A DNA stretch of 38,094 bases from Alphaproteobacteria bacterium. GTDB lineage: Bacteria; Pseudomonadota; Alphaproteobacteria; Paracaedibacterales; CAIOTO01. The notes below the pieces were generated by a model. The model made no database searches, was not told where the DNA came from, and saw nothing but the letters and a program-made list of their open reading frames with translations. The stretch is taken from contig CANKZX010000010.1 of the NCBI GenBank assembly GCA_947488275.1, forward strand, positions 1 to 38,094, given 5' to 3'. A program made the position numbers and the translations under genes. Below, in pieces: positions 1 through 8,426 of this stretch. Positions within the stretch are counted from its first letter, which is position 1. The number at the start of each line of letters is the position of its first letter.

Positions 1-1
1 T

Positions 2-313
2 CGCGTCATTAAAAAAGCATATGATGAATTAAATAGCTTTTATTGGACAGAAGATGAATTGATGCGGTATGACACCGTCATTAAACGCGAAAAAGACTAT
101 GAAGCCGTTCTGGATCAAAAATACGAAGATGGTCTGAATCAGGGGAAGATAGAAGGTAAAGCAGAAGGTAAAGCAGAAGGTAAGGCGGAAGGTCGCATAG
201 AAGAAAGGCATGAAATGGCAATGAAGATGTTTACTAAAGGCATAGATGATGCGCTTATTGCTGAGCTTTCAGGATTAAGCCACGATGAAATTGTTGCATT
301 AAAAACATCATAG
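2..313 (+). CDS. Rpn family / PD-(D/E)XK nuclease-type transposase, C-terminal part (5' end outside window)
   Basis: The frame is open from the left edge to TAG at 311-313, so only the C-terminal ~103 residues are present. The segment matches the C-terminal region of the full-length protein at 32514-33488: both carry KAYDELNxFYWTEDELM and then a YxAVLDQKxxDG stretch. The catalytic nuclease domain lies outside the window. After the shared part comes a charged repeat built from a GKAE unit (12-bp DNA repeat, about 150-195), where the other copy has a different EKGVEIG repeat. The last ~35 residues (MFTKGIDDALIAELSG-like) resemble the C-terminal tail of the family. The stop overlaps the end of the convergent DUF1467 gene by 6 bases. 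The family is linked to RecA-independent recombination in E. coli Rpn proteins; the role here is inferred. Confidence 0.85.
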   Translation, partial: RVIKKAYDELNSFYWTEDELMRYDTVIKREKDYEAVLDQKYEDGLNQGKIEGKAEGKAEGKAEGRIEERHEMAMKMFTKGIDDALIAELSGLSHDEIVALKTS

Positions 314-541
314 ATGCTTTCCAAACCATAGCATAAGCCCTAAATAGACAAAAAATAGGACTGTTGTTATACCTGTTACGAGCGTCATTTTAACGCGCAT
401 ATTTGGCGTTTTTGGCGCCCCAGCATCACATCCCTTTACAGGAGTAGGATCTCGGGTAATACCAATTGGTAAAATCATAAAAAAGACCACCCACCACATC
501 ATAAAAAAAACAACGATACTTGATATGAATGTAATCTGCAT
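308..541 (-). CDS. DUF1467 family small membrane protein
   Basis: A 77-residue protein with two predicted membrane helices (about residues 5-27 and 52-73) and the family hallmarks: an N-terminal helix ending MWWVVFFMILPIG, then a short polar loop with a DAGAPKTPNMRVK stretch, then the second helix. DUF1467 is a small membrane family of unknown function typical of alphaproteobacteria, and I recall it often lying next to the RNase J gene. Here it starts 29 bases after the rnj stop on the same strand, so it is probably the last gene of the rlmB-rnj-DUF1467 operon. Its stop overlaps the end of the convergent Rpn-type gene. Confidence 0.85.
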   Translation of the reverse strand: MQITFISSIVVFFMMWWVVFFMILPIGITRDPTPVKGCDAGAPKTPNMRVKMTLVTGITTVLFFVYLGLMLWFGKHL

Positions 542-570
542 GTGCTGGGTACCTTGTTTTAAATGATGAT

Positions 571-2229
571 CTAACGCGCCCCAACAATAAGATGCACATC
601 GACAACTGGCTTTTTGTCCAAACAGCGATGGGCTGCCTTTCGAATGATCGCTTGCAATTTTTCAATGCGTTGCTCAGGTGATCCATACGCAGATTCCAAT
701 GAATCAGTAAGTGCCAGATATATCTCAGACGATAATTCATCATGCTCGGCATCTGTGTCGCATAATCCCTTAATTGTTAGTTGTGGGGATTGCATGAGGA
801 TACCATTTTCATCAATAACGAGTGTGGCAACAATAAGTCCTTCTGTTGACAGTTTTTGACGATCTTTCAAAATCTGACTATTCATCCCAATCATACGTTT
901 ACCATCAAATACCCAGCGCCCTGATGGCAGCAGATCAATTTCACACGTATCTTCTTTATTAATCTGAATAAGCGACCCATTTTCAGGCACAACAACTGTT
1001 TCAATGCCACATTCAAGACCAAAGCGAGCATGTTCATCCAAATGACGGGCGTCACCATGTACAGGGATTAAAACCGTTGGCCGCACCCATTCGTACATTT
1101 GGCGAAGCTCATCACGTGCAGGATGCCCTGACACATGAATATCTTCATCGCTTGCCGTAATAACGCGTGCACCTTTATGAATAAGATTATTTTGCATTAG
1201 GGAAATATTTTTTTCATTTCCAGGAATCATGCGTGATGAAAATAAAATCACATCGTTTTCTGTATATTTTACAATCGGATGACCATCCGTTGCGATACGT
1301 GCAAGAGCCGCACGATATTCCCCTTGTGATCCTGTGGCGATAAAACAGACTTTATCGTCGGGTAGCTTAACAGCCTCCGTATCACTAATGAATGCTGGCA
1401 AATCTTTTAAATAGCCAGTGTCTTTGGCTGCCTGCGTCATGCGATGAAGCGATCTGCCAACGAGAGCAACACGCCGCCCAAGAGCAGCTGCAACTTTTGC
1501 AACCGTTTCAACACGTGCCACGTTTGATGCAAAACACGCAACCGTCAATCGATTTTCTGGGAAACGTGCCATTAATTTCATTAATTCATCACGTACATCT
1601 TTTTCCGAACCAGCCACACCATGATTAAACACATTCGTTGAATCACAAATAAGGGCATCCACCCCTTTATCCCCAATTTCGATCAGACGATTAATATTCG
1701 TAGGCTCACCAATCATTGGGCCTGGATCAATCTTCCAATCACCTGAATGCAAAACCGTACCCAGTGGCGTTTGAATACGAAGGGCATTTGGCTCCAAAAT
1801 AGAATGGGTGAGGGTGATATATTCAACCTCAAAATCGCCAACATTAAAGGTTCCTGACAGGGGAATTTCAATCAATAGCACTTCATGTTTCCATGGTTTG
1901 TCGGCAATTTTTTGACGAATAATACGCATTGTAAAAGGAGTTGCATAAATAGGACATCGAAGATATGGCCATAAATAAGGAATAGCACCCACATGGTCTT
2001 CGTGCGCATGCGTTACAACAAGTCCTACAATGTTTTCTTTATAGGGAAGCAAAAAACTGGGATCAGGCGCGATCACTTCTACCCCAAGGCGATCATGAAA
2101 TGTGATGCCAAGATCAACAATAAGCCACTGTTTATTGTATCCAAATACATTCAAGTTCATACCAATTTCATTGGCGCCCCCTAGGGGAAGAAACCAAAAA
2201 TCATTTTTGGTTGGCAGAATTTTAGTCAC
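571..2229 (-). CDS. rnj: Ribonuclease J
   Basis: A 552-residue metallo-beta-lactamase/beta-CASP nuclease that degrades and matures RNA (5'-3' exonuclease and endonuclease) in the cytoplasm. The zinc-binding motif HAHEDH lies at residues 74-79, the NEIGMN segment of the family is near residue 20, and the beta-CASP and C-terminal RNase J regions follow, with the SGHPARDEL and PVHGDARHL motifs. The length is normal for the family. The start is GTG at 2229, with AAGGA seven bases upstream (about 2237-2241), so it is a credible non-ATG start. It lies 25 bases after rlmB and 29 bases before DUF1467, all on the minus strand, which suggests one transcript. In alphaproteobacteria RNase J coexists with RNase E and helps mature rRNA ends (family knowledge). 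Confidence 0.95.
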   Translation of the reverse strand: MTKILPTKNDFWFLPLGGANEIGMNLNVFGYNKQWLIVDLGITFHDRLGVEVIAPDPSFLLPYKENIVGLVVTHAHEDHVGAIPYLWPYLRCPIYATPFTMRIIRQKIADKPWKHEVLLIEIPLSGTFNVGDFEVEYITLTHSILEPNALRIQTPLGTVLHSGDWKIDPGPMIGEPTNINRLIEIGDKGVDALICDSTNVFNHGVAGSEKDVRDELMKLMARFPENRLTVACFASNVARVETVAKVAAALGRRVALVGRSLHRMTQAAKDTGYLKDLPAFISDTEAVKLPDDKVCFIATGSQGEYRAALARIATDGHPIVKYTENDVILFSSRMIPGNEKNISLMQNNLIHKGARVITASDEDIHVSGHPARDELRQMYEWVRPTVLIPVHGDARHLDEHARFGLECGIETVVVPENGSLIQINKEDTCEIDLLPSGRWVFDGKRMIGMNSQILKDRQKLSTEGLIVATLVIDENGILMQSPQLTIKGLCDTDAEHDELSSEIYLALTDSLESAYGSPEQRIEKLQAIIRKAAHRCLDKKPVVDVHLIVGAR

Positions 2230-2254
2230 AGTTTTTCCTTTTTAATCATTGAGC

Positions 2255-2986
2255 CTATGAAGCATTTTGCTGTTGAAACGTTTCATATAAAGCAATTGCA
2301 GCTGCGTTTGAAACATTAAGTGTTGAGAATGTCGCTGTTGATTGTAGCTTAACATAAAAATCACAATTTTCAGCGGTTAATCGACGAAGACCATCACCTT
2401 CTGCGCCAAGAACAAGGGCTATTTTACCTTTTAAGTCAACCTGCGCTAGTGTTTTCTTGGCTTCTTCAGCAAAAGCAACGCACCAAAAACCAGCTTCTTT
2501 AATTGATTTTAAAGCATGTGCTAGATTTTTAACAAAACATAAAGGAACATGTTCAAGCGCACCAGAGGCTGACTTTGCCAAAATTGGCGTTTCCTTTGGC
2601 GCATGACGATCGGTTAAGACAAGGGCTTTTGCCCCAAAAACGGCAGCCGTTCGTAAAATCGCACCAATATTATGAGGGTCACTTACCTGATCGAGGATAA
2701 CCAAAATTTGGTTAGGTTCATCCGAATGCAGGAAATCCGACAAATCCATTTGTTGTAATGGCTGTACTTTAAGGGCTATCCCCTGATGAACGGCACCTTT
2801 TGGCAGAATAGCATCAAGCTTATCTTTATTAGTAATCTCAATATTTTTAAGATTTGCCCCCTTAGCCAAAGCTGAGGATAGCGATAAACGATCAACCATT
2901 TTCTTATCGGCAAGGTAAATTTTTTCAATAATCCGCTCAGGATTTTGAAGCACGGCAAAGGATGGATGAAGACCATAGATAAACAT
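2255..2986 (-). CDS. rlmB: 23S rRNA 2'-O-ribose methyltransferase, RlmB/TrmH (SpoU) family
   Basis: A 243-residue SPOUT (trefoil-knot) methyltransferase. The N-terminal ~75 residues form the SpoU substrate-binding domain, beginning at MFIYGLHPSFAVLQ. The knot domain carries the three SpoU motifs: LDQVSDPHNIGAILRTA (motif 1, about residues 145-163), LVLGAEGDGLRRLT (motif 2) and STLNVSNAAAIALYE (motif 3). By homology it methylates G2251 of 23S rRNA at the 2'-O using S-adenosylmethionine. Closely related TrmH-family enzymes modify tRNA or other rRNA sites, so the exact target is inferred. It is the first gene of a minus-strand group with rnj and DUF1467, and the 176 bases between it and the divergent VOC gene should hold both promoters. 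Confidence 0.9.
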   Translation of the reverse strand: MFIYGLHPSFAVLQNPERIIEKIYLADKKMVDRLSLSSALAKGANLKNIEITNKDKLDAILPKGAVHQGIALKVQPLQQMDLSDFLHSDEPNQILVILDQVSDPHNIGAILRTAAVFGAKALVLTDRHAPKETPILAKSASGALEHVPLCFVKNLAHALKSIKEAGFWCVAFAEEAKKTLAQVDLKGKIALVLGAEGDGLRRLTAENCDFYVKLQSTATFSTLNVSNAAAIALYETFQQQNAS

Positions 2987-3162
2987 GATGATTCTTTATG
3001 TTGGATAGTTTCTTATAATATGCCTATTTAATAGGATTCGATGTCTTCTGTATACGAAAATTTTTTATAAATTCATATATCTTTTAACGATATATTGTCT
3101 GGCATGCTGTGTAAATTTTGTTACACTGATGATCATTAATAATCGTATAAGGATTTTTAACG

Positions 3163-3573
3163 ATGACAACACATTGCGCACAATGCCCAACCCATATTCC
3201 TTACCTAACAGTAAGTAATACAATCGCATCTGTTTCATTTTACGAAAAGGCATTTGGATTTAAATGGCTCAATGAAAATGAGATAAATACCGATGGTACA
3301 TTAGATCATGTTGAAATGGCATATAAAGATATGCTTATTATGTTTGCACGTGAAGGAGCTTTTGGTTCCACAAAAAAGACGTTTACACACCTTGGCGTAG
3401 AATCACCGATGACGCTCTATTTTTATTGCGATGATGTCGATCATATGTATGAACAAGCCATTACCGCTGGAGCCATATCTTTAATGACACCAAATGATGC
3501 ACATTGGGGTGATCGCGTATGTTTACTGAAAGATCACGATGGCTATGAGTGGATGTTTGCTGTGCGCTTATAG
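3163..3573 (+). CDS. VOC superfamily (glyoxalase/PhnB-like) protein
   Basis: A 136-residue single VOC (vicinal oxygen chelate) domain with two beta-alpha-beta-beta-beta halves. It begins THIPYLTVSNTIASVSFYEK, the usual entry strand and helix of PhnB-like members, and ends with GDRVCLLKDHDGYEWMF, the usual second-half strand with a metal-site glutamate. The substrate cannot be told; PhnB-like proteins include resistance proteins and many of unknown role. An AAGGA-like ribosome site lies about eight bases before ATG 3163. It ends seven bases before the convergent stop of the MHS transporter gene. Confidence 0.85.
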   Translation: MTTHCAQCPTHIPYLTVSNTIASVSFYEKAFGFKWLNENEINTDGTLDHVEMAYKDMLIMFAREGAFGSTKKTFTHLGVESPMTLYFYCDDVDHMYEQAITAGAISLMTPNDAHWGDRVCLLKDHDGYEWMFAVRL

Positions 3574-3580
3574 CTTTTTC

Positions 3581-4912
3581 TTATAAATAGTCTTCTTTGC
3601 ATCGTATGAGACAAAAAAAACTAATCATACCAACAAGCATAAGTGCTGCACCAGGGATCCAAAGCGCACCCGTTGTATCAATCAGTTTCGTGATAATTAA
3701 AGGCGCTGTTCCGCCAAAGGCAGCAACGCTTATATTAAACGCCAACCCCGTTGCTGTATAACGTATATTCTTTGGAAATAAACCAACAACTGTGACAGGT
3801 AATACGCCATAGGCAGCAGCAATTAAAATAGCAAATACAATTTGCAAAATGGCGAAAACACCAATCGTTGGGTTTTGGATCAACATTAGATAGAGTGGTA
3901 ACGATAAAATCAAAAAGCCAATCGATACATAACGTAAAATTCTCCGTGCCCCTTTCATGTCACCTAAATAACCAAAAAAAGGAATACAGACAACCAGTAG
4001 AGCCATCGCAGCGGCACTAATCGCCAACACATAAGATGCTGGCAATTTGAGAAACACAGTGGCATAAGTTGCCATAAAGACGAGCGCTAAATAAATACCA
4101 ACGCCATCAATTAAAATAATCCCAATAGCTTTTAGAACACTATTACGATGATGCTGCCAAATCTGCCTGATTGGTATGTGATCATGTTGCAAGACATGAT
4201 GTGTATTGACGTCCACCGCTGATGATGACGGCTCATCTGGAATAAAATGACGAATCATGTACGCAACAAGACCTGAAAAACCGCCTAATAAAAAAGGAAT
4301 ACGCCAACCAAATTGATACAAATCGCTTTCGGTTAAATACGTTGTCGCAAGAAATACGGCACTGGAGCCTAAAAACAATCCACCCAACGTGCCGAATGTA
4401 GCAAGGCTGCCAGCAAGTGCTTGATAGCCTTTTGGTGCGTTTTCAATGGTAACAATAAAAGATCCACCATAATTACCACCGACGGCCAAACCTTGTAAAA
4501 GTCGCAGCAAAACAAGGGCATAGGTTGCCCAAATGCCGATGTGTTCATATGTCGGCAATAAACCAAGGAATACCGTTGGCAATGCCATCAAGGCAAGTGA
4601 TAAAACAAGGGCATGCCGCCTCCCCACACGATCACCAATATAGCCAAAAATAATAGCACCAAGGGGACGCATTGCAAAACCAGAAGCAAAAACTGCAAAA
4701 CTGGATAAAAGAGCTGTGATCGGATCCGTCGATGGAAAAAATAAATGAGCAATTACAGTGGTAAAATAACCAAACAAAGCATAATCGTACCATTCAAACG
4801 CAGATGACAAAGCGCCCAGCAACGATGCACGCGAATGGCGAATAAGAAACAGAAGATTAGCCGTAAATGCACCAATAGTACCATTAATGTGACGATAATG
4901 CGCTGACATCAT
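3581..4912 (-). CDS. MFS transporter, metabolite:H+ symporter (MHS, ProP-like) family
   Basis: A 443-residue protein with about 12 predicted membrane helices. The N half shows the MHS signatures: AFEWYDYALFGYF in helix 1, RPLGAIIFGYIGDRVGRR after helix 2 (the MFS loop 2-3 motif) and LRLLQGLAVGGNYGGS in helix 4. These occur in proline/betaine, citrate and shikimate proton symporters; the substrate here is unknown. Intracellular alphaproteobacteria often carry several ProP-like carriers to take osmolytes or amino acids from the host (inference). The start ATG at 4912 follows AAAGGGG five to six bases upstream; a second ATG follows directly. Confidence 0.92.
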   Translation of the reverse strand: MMSAHYRHINGTIGAFTANLLFLIRHSRASLLGALSSAFEWYDYALFGYFTTVIAHLFFPSTDPITALLSSFAVFASGFAMRPLGAIIFGYIGDRVGRRHALVLSLALMALPTVFLGLLPTYEHIGIWATYALVLLRLLQGLAVGGNYGGSFIVTIENAPKGYQALAGSLATFGTLGGLFLGSSAVFLATTYLTESDLYQFGWRIPFLLGGFSGLVAYMIRHFIPDEPSSSAVDVNTHHVLQHDHIPIRQIWQHHRNSVLKAIGIILIDGVGIYLALVFMATYATVFLKLPASYVLAISAAAMALLVVCIPFFGYLGDMKGARRILRYVSIGFLILSLPLYLMLIQNPTIGVFAILQIVFAILIAAAYGVLPVTVVGLFPKNIRYTATGLAFNISVAAFGGTAPLIITKLIDTTGALWIPGAALMLVGMISFFCLIRCKEDYL

Positions 4913-5115
4913 TTATGCCCCTTTAAATTGATCTTTTTAATCTACGCAAGTTTTTGCATCAAGCAAGATCCTACATGAAATAGTCAAAAAGTCAACAAAT
5001 TGGACAGCTCATTTTAGAGAGCAATATCAAACGATCAAAGTAAAATATCAAATTAATTATTTATTAACAAAAAAATTATTACCCTTAAGTGTTGCTTAAA
5101 CACATAAGGATTAAC

Positions 5116-6630
5116 ATGATACGGATTAGTATATTTATTATCCACTACATGCTTTTATGTCAAAACCTTTTTTCCAGCACACCTATGCGATCAATTTTTG
5201 ATACGAATCAATTCTTATCACTTTCACCGCAACATTTTTTGCATATTCAAAATACATGCGATAGACCTATCAATATGTCAGTTATTATATCGAAAATGCA
5301 TACACTTCAATCAGGTGAAGTAAAAACATTTGAATCACCTGATGATTCAAAAGAATTGGTTTTTTGGCAAACAACAGACATATCTGGCTTTCCAGAAATA
5401 CGTGGAAAAGGAAAATCTATCCTTTTGAAAAATCGCAAATCTGCACCTTGGCATGCTTACATATCCTACGAAGAGATATTTACAATTCAGGCATTCGGTG
5501 AGCATATAATTGAAGCCACGGATAATTACGCCATTAAATTTATCACGACTCATGATCATTTAGATATTTATGTAAATGTTGATGAATCATCTGAAACAAA
5601 AATTAACTTAATGACAACACCGCGATTAGCCTGGTCGGCGACACGTCGCCTTCATGATTTTAGAGAAGATCCTCATCATTATTCTCATCCAACGGAAACA
5701 ACGCCATCTGACTTTCGTGATGTTATTTTACCCCAGTCGGGTATTAATATGGTCGATTTCTACCAAAAAATACAGGATTCTTATGATCAAAATTTAACTC
5801 ATATTCAGGAGTATAACGTACCTGAATCAAAAACACCTCGCATCCCTAAAGAAATGAATATTATTTGGCTAACTGACATAAATTCTCCACGTTATCCCAA
5901 TCAACAGTTTTATACACTCTTGCTTGAAACAATGAAGGTATGCCCTCCGCAAACAACCCCTGAATATGGTCTGGAGGGAGGCTTTACCTATACGCTGTGG
6001 GTCAATCCCATCGAATCATTGCCTTTTCTGAAATTACAACCGCTTGCAGGACTTAATGCAGAATTAGAGCGCTATATTACCGTAAAGGACATAACGACTA
6101 TTAACATGCCATCTCATGTTAGTGCACCATTTAAAGTCGCGCTACAAGCAAAGAATTATGGCGAAGCATCTGATATTTTGAGGTATATTATACTGTTAAA
6201 AGGCGGATTTTATATCGATACAGATTATGTGTTTAAACGATCACCTTGGCGGCTGTGTTATGCGTTGAATTTTTTTAGCGGCATGGAAGAGCCTCACTCG
6301 TGCGCAGCATGTAATGCAATGATTGCAACGTCACCAAATCATCCTATTATTCATCAATGCTTAGATTTAATTAAAGAATATTCCAAGGCAATCCCGCCTC
6401 AATACATAACACAACAAAAACAATGGAAATCACATATTCAAACACTTTTTAAAACGGGTCCATTCATGTTCTCTCTAGCGTTTTTTCTGGCATGCGGTGA
6501 ATACGATGTTTTATTTCAGGGATCTGTTTTTTACCCTTCACTTAATAATAAAACGGAATCTATACATAATAGACTTGGCGAACACTATCATACAATGTCG
6601 TGGATTAAACCTATTATGAATGCTATTTAA
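5116..6630 (+). CDS. Exported glycosyltransferase with OCH1/TcdB-type DXD catalytic motif (possible effector)
   Basis: A 504-residue protein. I chose ATG 5116 because AAGGA sits six bases upstream; an upstream in-frame GTG at 5089 has no ribosome site. The N-terminus (MIRISIFIIHYMLLCQNLF) looks like a signal peptide, with no other membrane helix. Residues ~30-230 are unrecognised. Residues ~250-440 hold a nucleotide-sugar-binding fold: EMNIIWLTD, then AKNYGEASDILRYIILLKGG and IDTDYVF, where D368-T-D370 is the metal/UDP-sugar DXD motif. This arrangement is shared by GT32/OCH1-like transferases and the catalytic domains of large clostridial toxins (family knowledge). Export plus this domain suggests that it modifies surface glycans or host targets; that is inference. 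A repeat element begins 11 bases after its stop. Confidence 0.8.
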   Translation: MIRISIFIIHYMLLCQNLFSSTPMRSIFDTNQFLSLSPQHFLHIQNTCDRPINMSVIISKMHTLQSGEVKTFESPDDSKELVFWQTTDISGFPEIRGKGKSILLKNRKSAPWHAYISYEEIFTIQAFGEHIIEATDNYAIKFITTHDHLDIYVNVDESSETKINLMTTPRLAWSATRRLHDFREDPHHYSHPTETTPSDFRDVILPQSGINMVDFYQKIQDSYDQNLTHIQEYNVPESKTPRIPKEMNIIWLTDINSPRYPNQQFYTLLLETMKVCPPQTTPEYGLEGGFTYTLWVNPIESLPFLKLQPLAGLNAELERYITVKDITTINMPSHVSAPFKVALQAKNYGEASDILRYIILLKGGFYIDTDYVFKRSPWRLCYALNFFSGMEEPHSCAACNAMIATSPNHPIIHQCLDLIKEYSKAIPPQYITQQKQWKSHIQTLFKTGPFMFSLAFFLACGEYDVLFQGSVFYPSLNNKTESIHNRLGEHYHTMSWIKPIMNAI

Positions 6631-6640
6631 AGATCCCATA

Positions 6641-6845
6641 TATACCCAACACCGATGATTTTTAGCAGAAAGTAATTCTTAATCACCCACCGTCATCACG
6701 AAAAAGCCGAAGGCTTTTGTGGTGATCCAGGGCTGTTATTACGGAAATGCCTGTTGCGTCGAAAATGTTTGTTTTTCATAACCACACCTGCTACGCAGGT
6801 TCGCTATGACGAAGGAAGTACATAAAATCATCGGTGGTGGGTATA
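6641..6845. repeat. Dispersed palindromic element, copy A (intact, with terminal inverted repeats)
   Basis: A 205-bp non-coding unit with 22-bp terminal inverted repeats at 6641-6662 and 6824-6845 that differ at one position; both ends read TATACCCA(A/C)CACCGATG inward. Inside are a left hairpin (AAAAGCC GAA GGCTTTT, about 6701-6717), two 18-bp units (TGTTATTACGGAAATGCC and a variant), and a right hairpin ACCTGC TAC GCAGGT at 6786-6800. The flanks read TA next to each end, compatible with a TA target duplication of the IS630/Tc1 kind. It has no transposase and would have to be mobilised in trans. Related copies lie at 7908, 14386, 16595 and 18865. Confidence 0.85.
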
Positions 6846-7053
6846 GTATAACAATAAATCTTATATTACTTATATGATTGAATTATTACCAATGATTCTT
6901 AGCAATCTTTCCATCATGACAAACCAGAATAATCTGGCGTAACCCACAATAAAACAACCACCGAATCATTACATTTGCTTATGCAAACGCGTGATAACGG
7001 TGGGTTAGAAACAATTACTTTCTTTTAAAAATCAAAAAGAACTAAACCTGAAC

Positions 7054-7764
7054 TTAAGCTAATCTACGTGTAAAACAGACATCACTTCCAGAGTTCAGCA
7101 AAATCTTAGCGCTATATGTTTTAAGATATGTTGCACCTTTTACATCTGTACTATTAACTTGAAATGTGAATTCAGTACCTTCTTTTGCGGGAAAGAATTT
7201 TGTATTATAATTCGTGATATCAGTTTGATCTTTTACAATACCATCTAATTTTGCATCGGTATGAGCACGGTTAATGGTTCCATCTTGCAATTTTTGCAAA
7301 CAAACAATTGCTTGATCAACAGAAATGTTTTTAATACGCGCAACACGGTCGGCTGGAATTTGTGAAAGAAGAGACGCTTGAACAGCACGTGCGATAAAAT
7401 CGGGTGAGGTACCTGCTACACCTGGTGTCGTTGATACAGGGGCTGACGTCACCGCAGGAGCTACCGCTGGCATACTGTAGGGCGCTGCGCTTGGCACACC
7501 GTATGGTGATGACGTTGCGCCATAAGATGGCATTCCATAGGGAGACATTGTTGAGACACCGTAAGATGGCATTCCATAAGAAGATGATCCATAAGGTGAT
7601 GACATCATGCCACTTTGCATCATACCACCCTGTTGCATCATATAAGGATCCTGCATCATCATGCCACTTTGTTGCATCGTTGGGTATGATGACATCATTG
7701 CATGAGAATTAGATACTGCTGTAATAAGCAACATAGCAGCTGTAACGATTATTTTATTTTTCAT
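7054..7764 (-). CDS. Exported protein with Met/Gln- and Ser-Pro-Tyr-Gly-rich repeats, unknown function
   Basis: A 236-residue protein with a clear signal peptide (residues 1-22, ending SNSHA). Residues ~25-55 are rich in paired methionines and glutamine (MMQQGGMMQSGMM). Residues ~56-100 are degenerate repeats of an SPYGMPSYG unit. A Pro/Ala/Ser-rich linker to about residue 120 follows, then a ~115-residue C-terminal domain that looks folded and begins GTSPDFIARAVQASLL. I do not recognise the C-terminal domain. The low-complexity part could be a surface or matrix segment, or the methionine clusters could bind copper; neither is shown. The start is supported by AAGGG upstream of ATG 7764. It stands alone between two direct copies of the dispersed element (6641 and 7908). 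Confidence 0.75.
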   Translation of the reverse strand: MKNKIIVTAAMLLITAVSNSHAMMSSYPTMQQSGMMMQDPYMMQQGGMMQSGMMSSPYGSSSYGMPSYGVSTMSPYGMPSYGATSSPYGVPSAAPYSMPAVAPAVTSAPVSTTPGVAGTSPDFIARAVQASLLSQIPADRVARIKNISVDQAIVCLQKLQDGTINRAHTDAKLDGIVKDQTDITNYNTKFFPAKEGTEFTFQVNSTDVKGATYLKTYSAKILLNSGSDVCFTRRLA

Positions 7765-7907
7765 AACAAAATCCCTTAACGTATTATTGTTTGATATCTT
7801 TCATATAAATTATACAAAAATAATCGTTAAAAAATCGTTAAGAAAACTATTTTTCTTATGTAAGAATAAAACTCACTATAAATACCATGGTGATTCCCCC
7901 TATTACA

Positions 7908-8126
7908 TACCCAACACCGATGATTTTTAGCATAAGATAATTTTATCATCCCTCGTCATCACGAAAAAGCCGAAAGCTTTTGTGGTGATCCAGTGGCTGT
8001 TACATTGGAAACGCCTGTCACATCGGAAACGCCTGTTACGTCGGAAATATTTGTTTTTCTAGACAGCTACACCTGCTACGCAGGTTCGCTATGACAGCAG
8101 AATTGCTAAAAATCATCGGTTGAGTA
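7908..8126. repeat. Dispersed palindromic element, copy B
   Basis: A 219-bp copy in the same orientation as copy A. It starts TACCCAACACCGATG at 7908 and ends with the imperfect inverted counterpart AAAATCATCGGTTGAGTA at 8126. The left hairpin is AAAAGC CGAAA GCTTTT and the right hairpin, identical to copy A, is at 8071-8085. It has three 18-bp units where copy A has two. The rest of the 7765-8426 gap shows one weak possible gene relic (8185-8310, 41 codons from TTG, no ribosome site seen) and otherwise nothing I can name. Confidence 0.8.
7998..8051. repeat. Three 18-bp tandem units inside copy B
   Basis: The units start at 7998, 8016 and 8034 and follow the pattern TGTTACATYGGAAACGCC, with a few differences; the third unit ends divergently. 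Copy A has two such units, and copies C and D appear to have one. The number of units explains most of the length difference between the copies. Confidence 0.75.
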
Positions 8127-8426
8127 TATACACCGTCGATAGTAAAGATCGCAAATGCTACCCGACAAAACAGTCATCGTTTAATTGATCATCAATAAAA
8201 CTTACATTATCGCAGACACGTATCAATATTCATCTGATTATGAATTACTTTATGTTACAGATGAAACTGAAAAGCCGCAAAAATTTATTCGTCATAACAA
8301 TTATCTGTGACTTTTCTAATGGGAAACACTCGAGAGTTTAGCAAAATTAGCAAAAATGGCTATCCACCCTTATTCTCTCAAGCTCCCATCTCTCCCGCGG
8401 TTTAAAACTCGGGGATAATAACCATA

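Noticed and set aside
8185-8310. 41-codon + strand frame (TTG start) with protein-like composition (YVTDETEKPQKFIRH)
   Set aside because: Too short, no ribosome site, no family; noted only as a possible gene relic.
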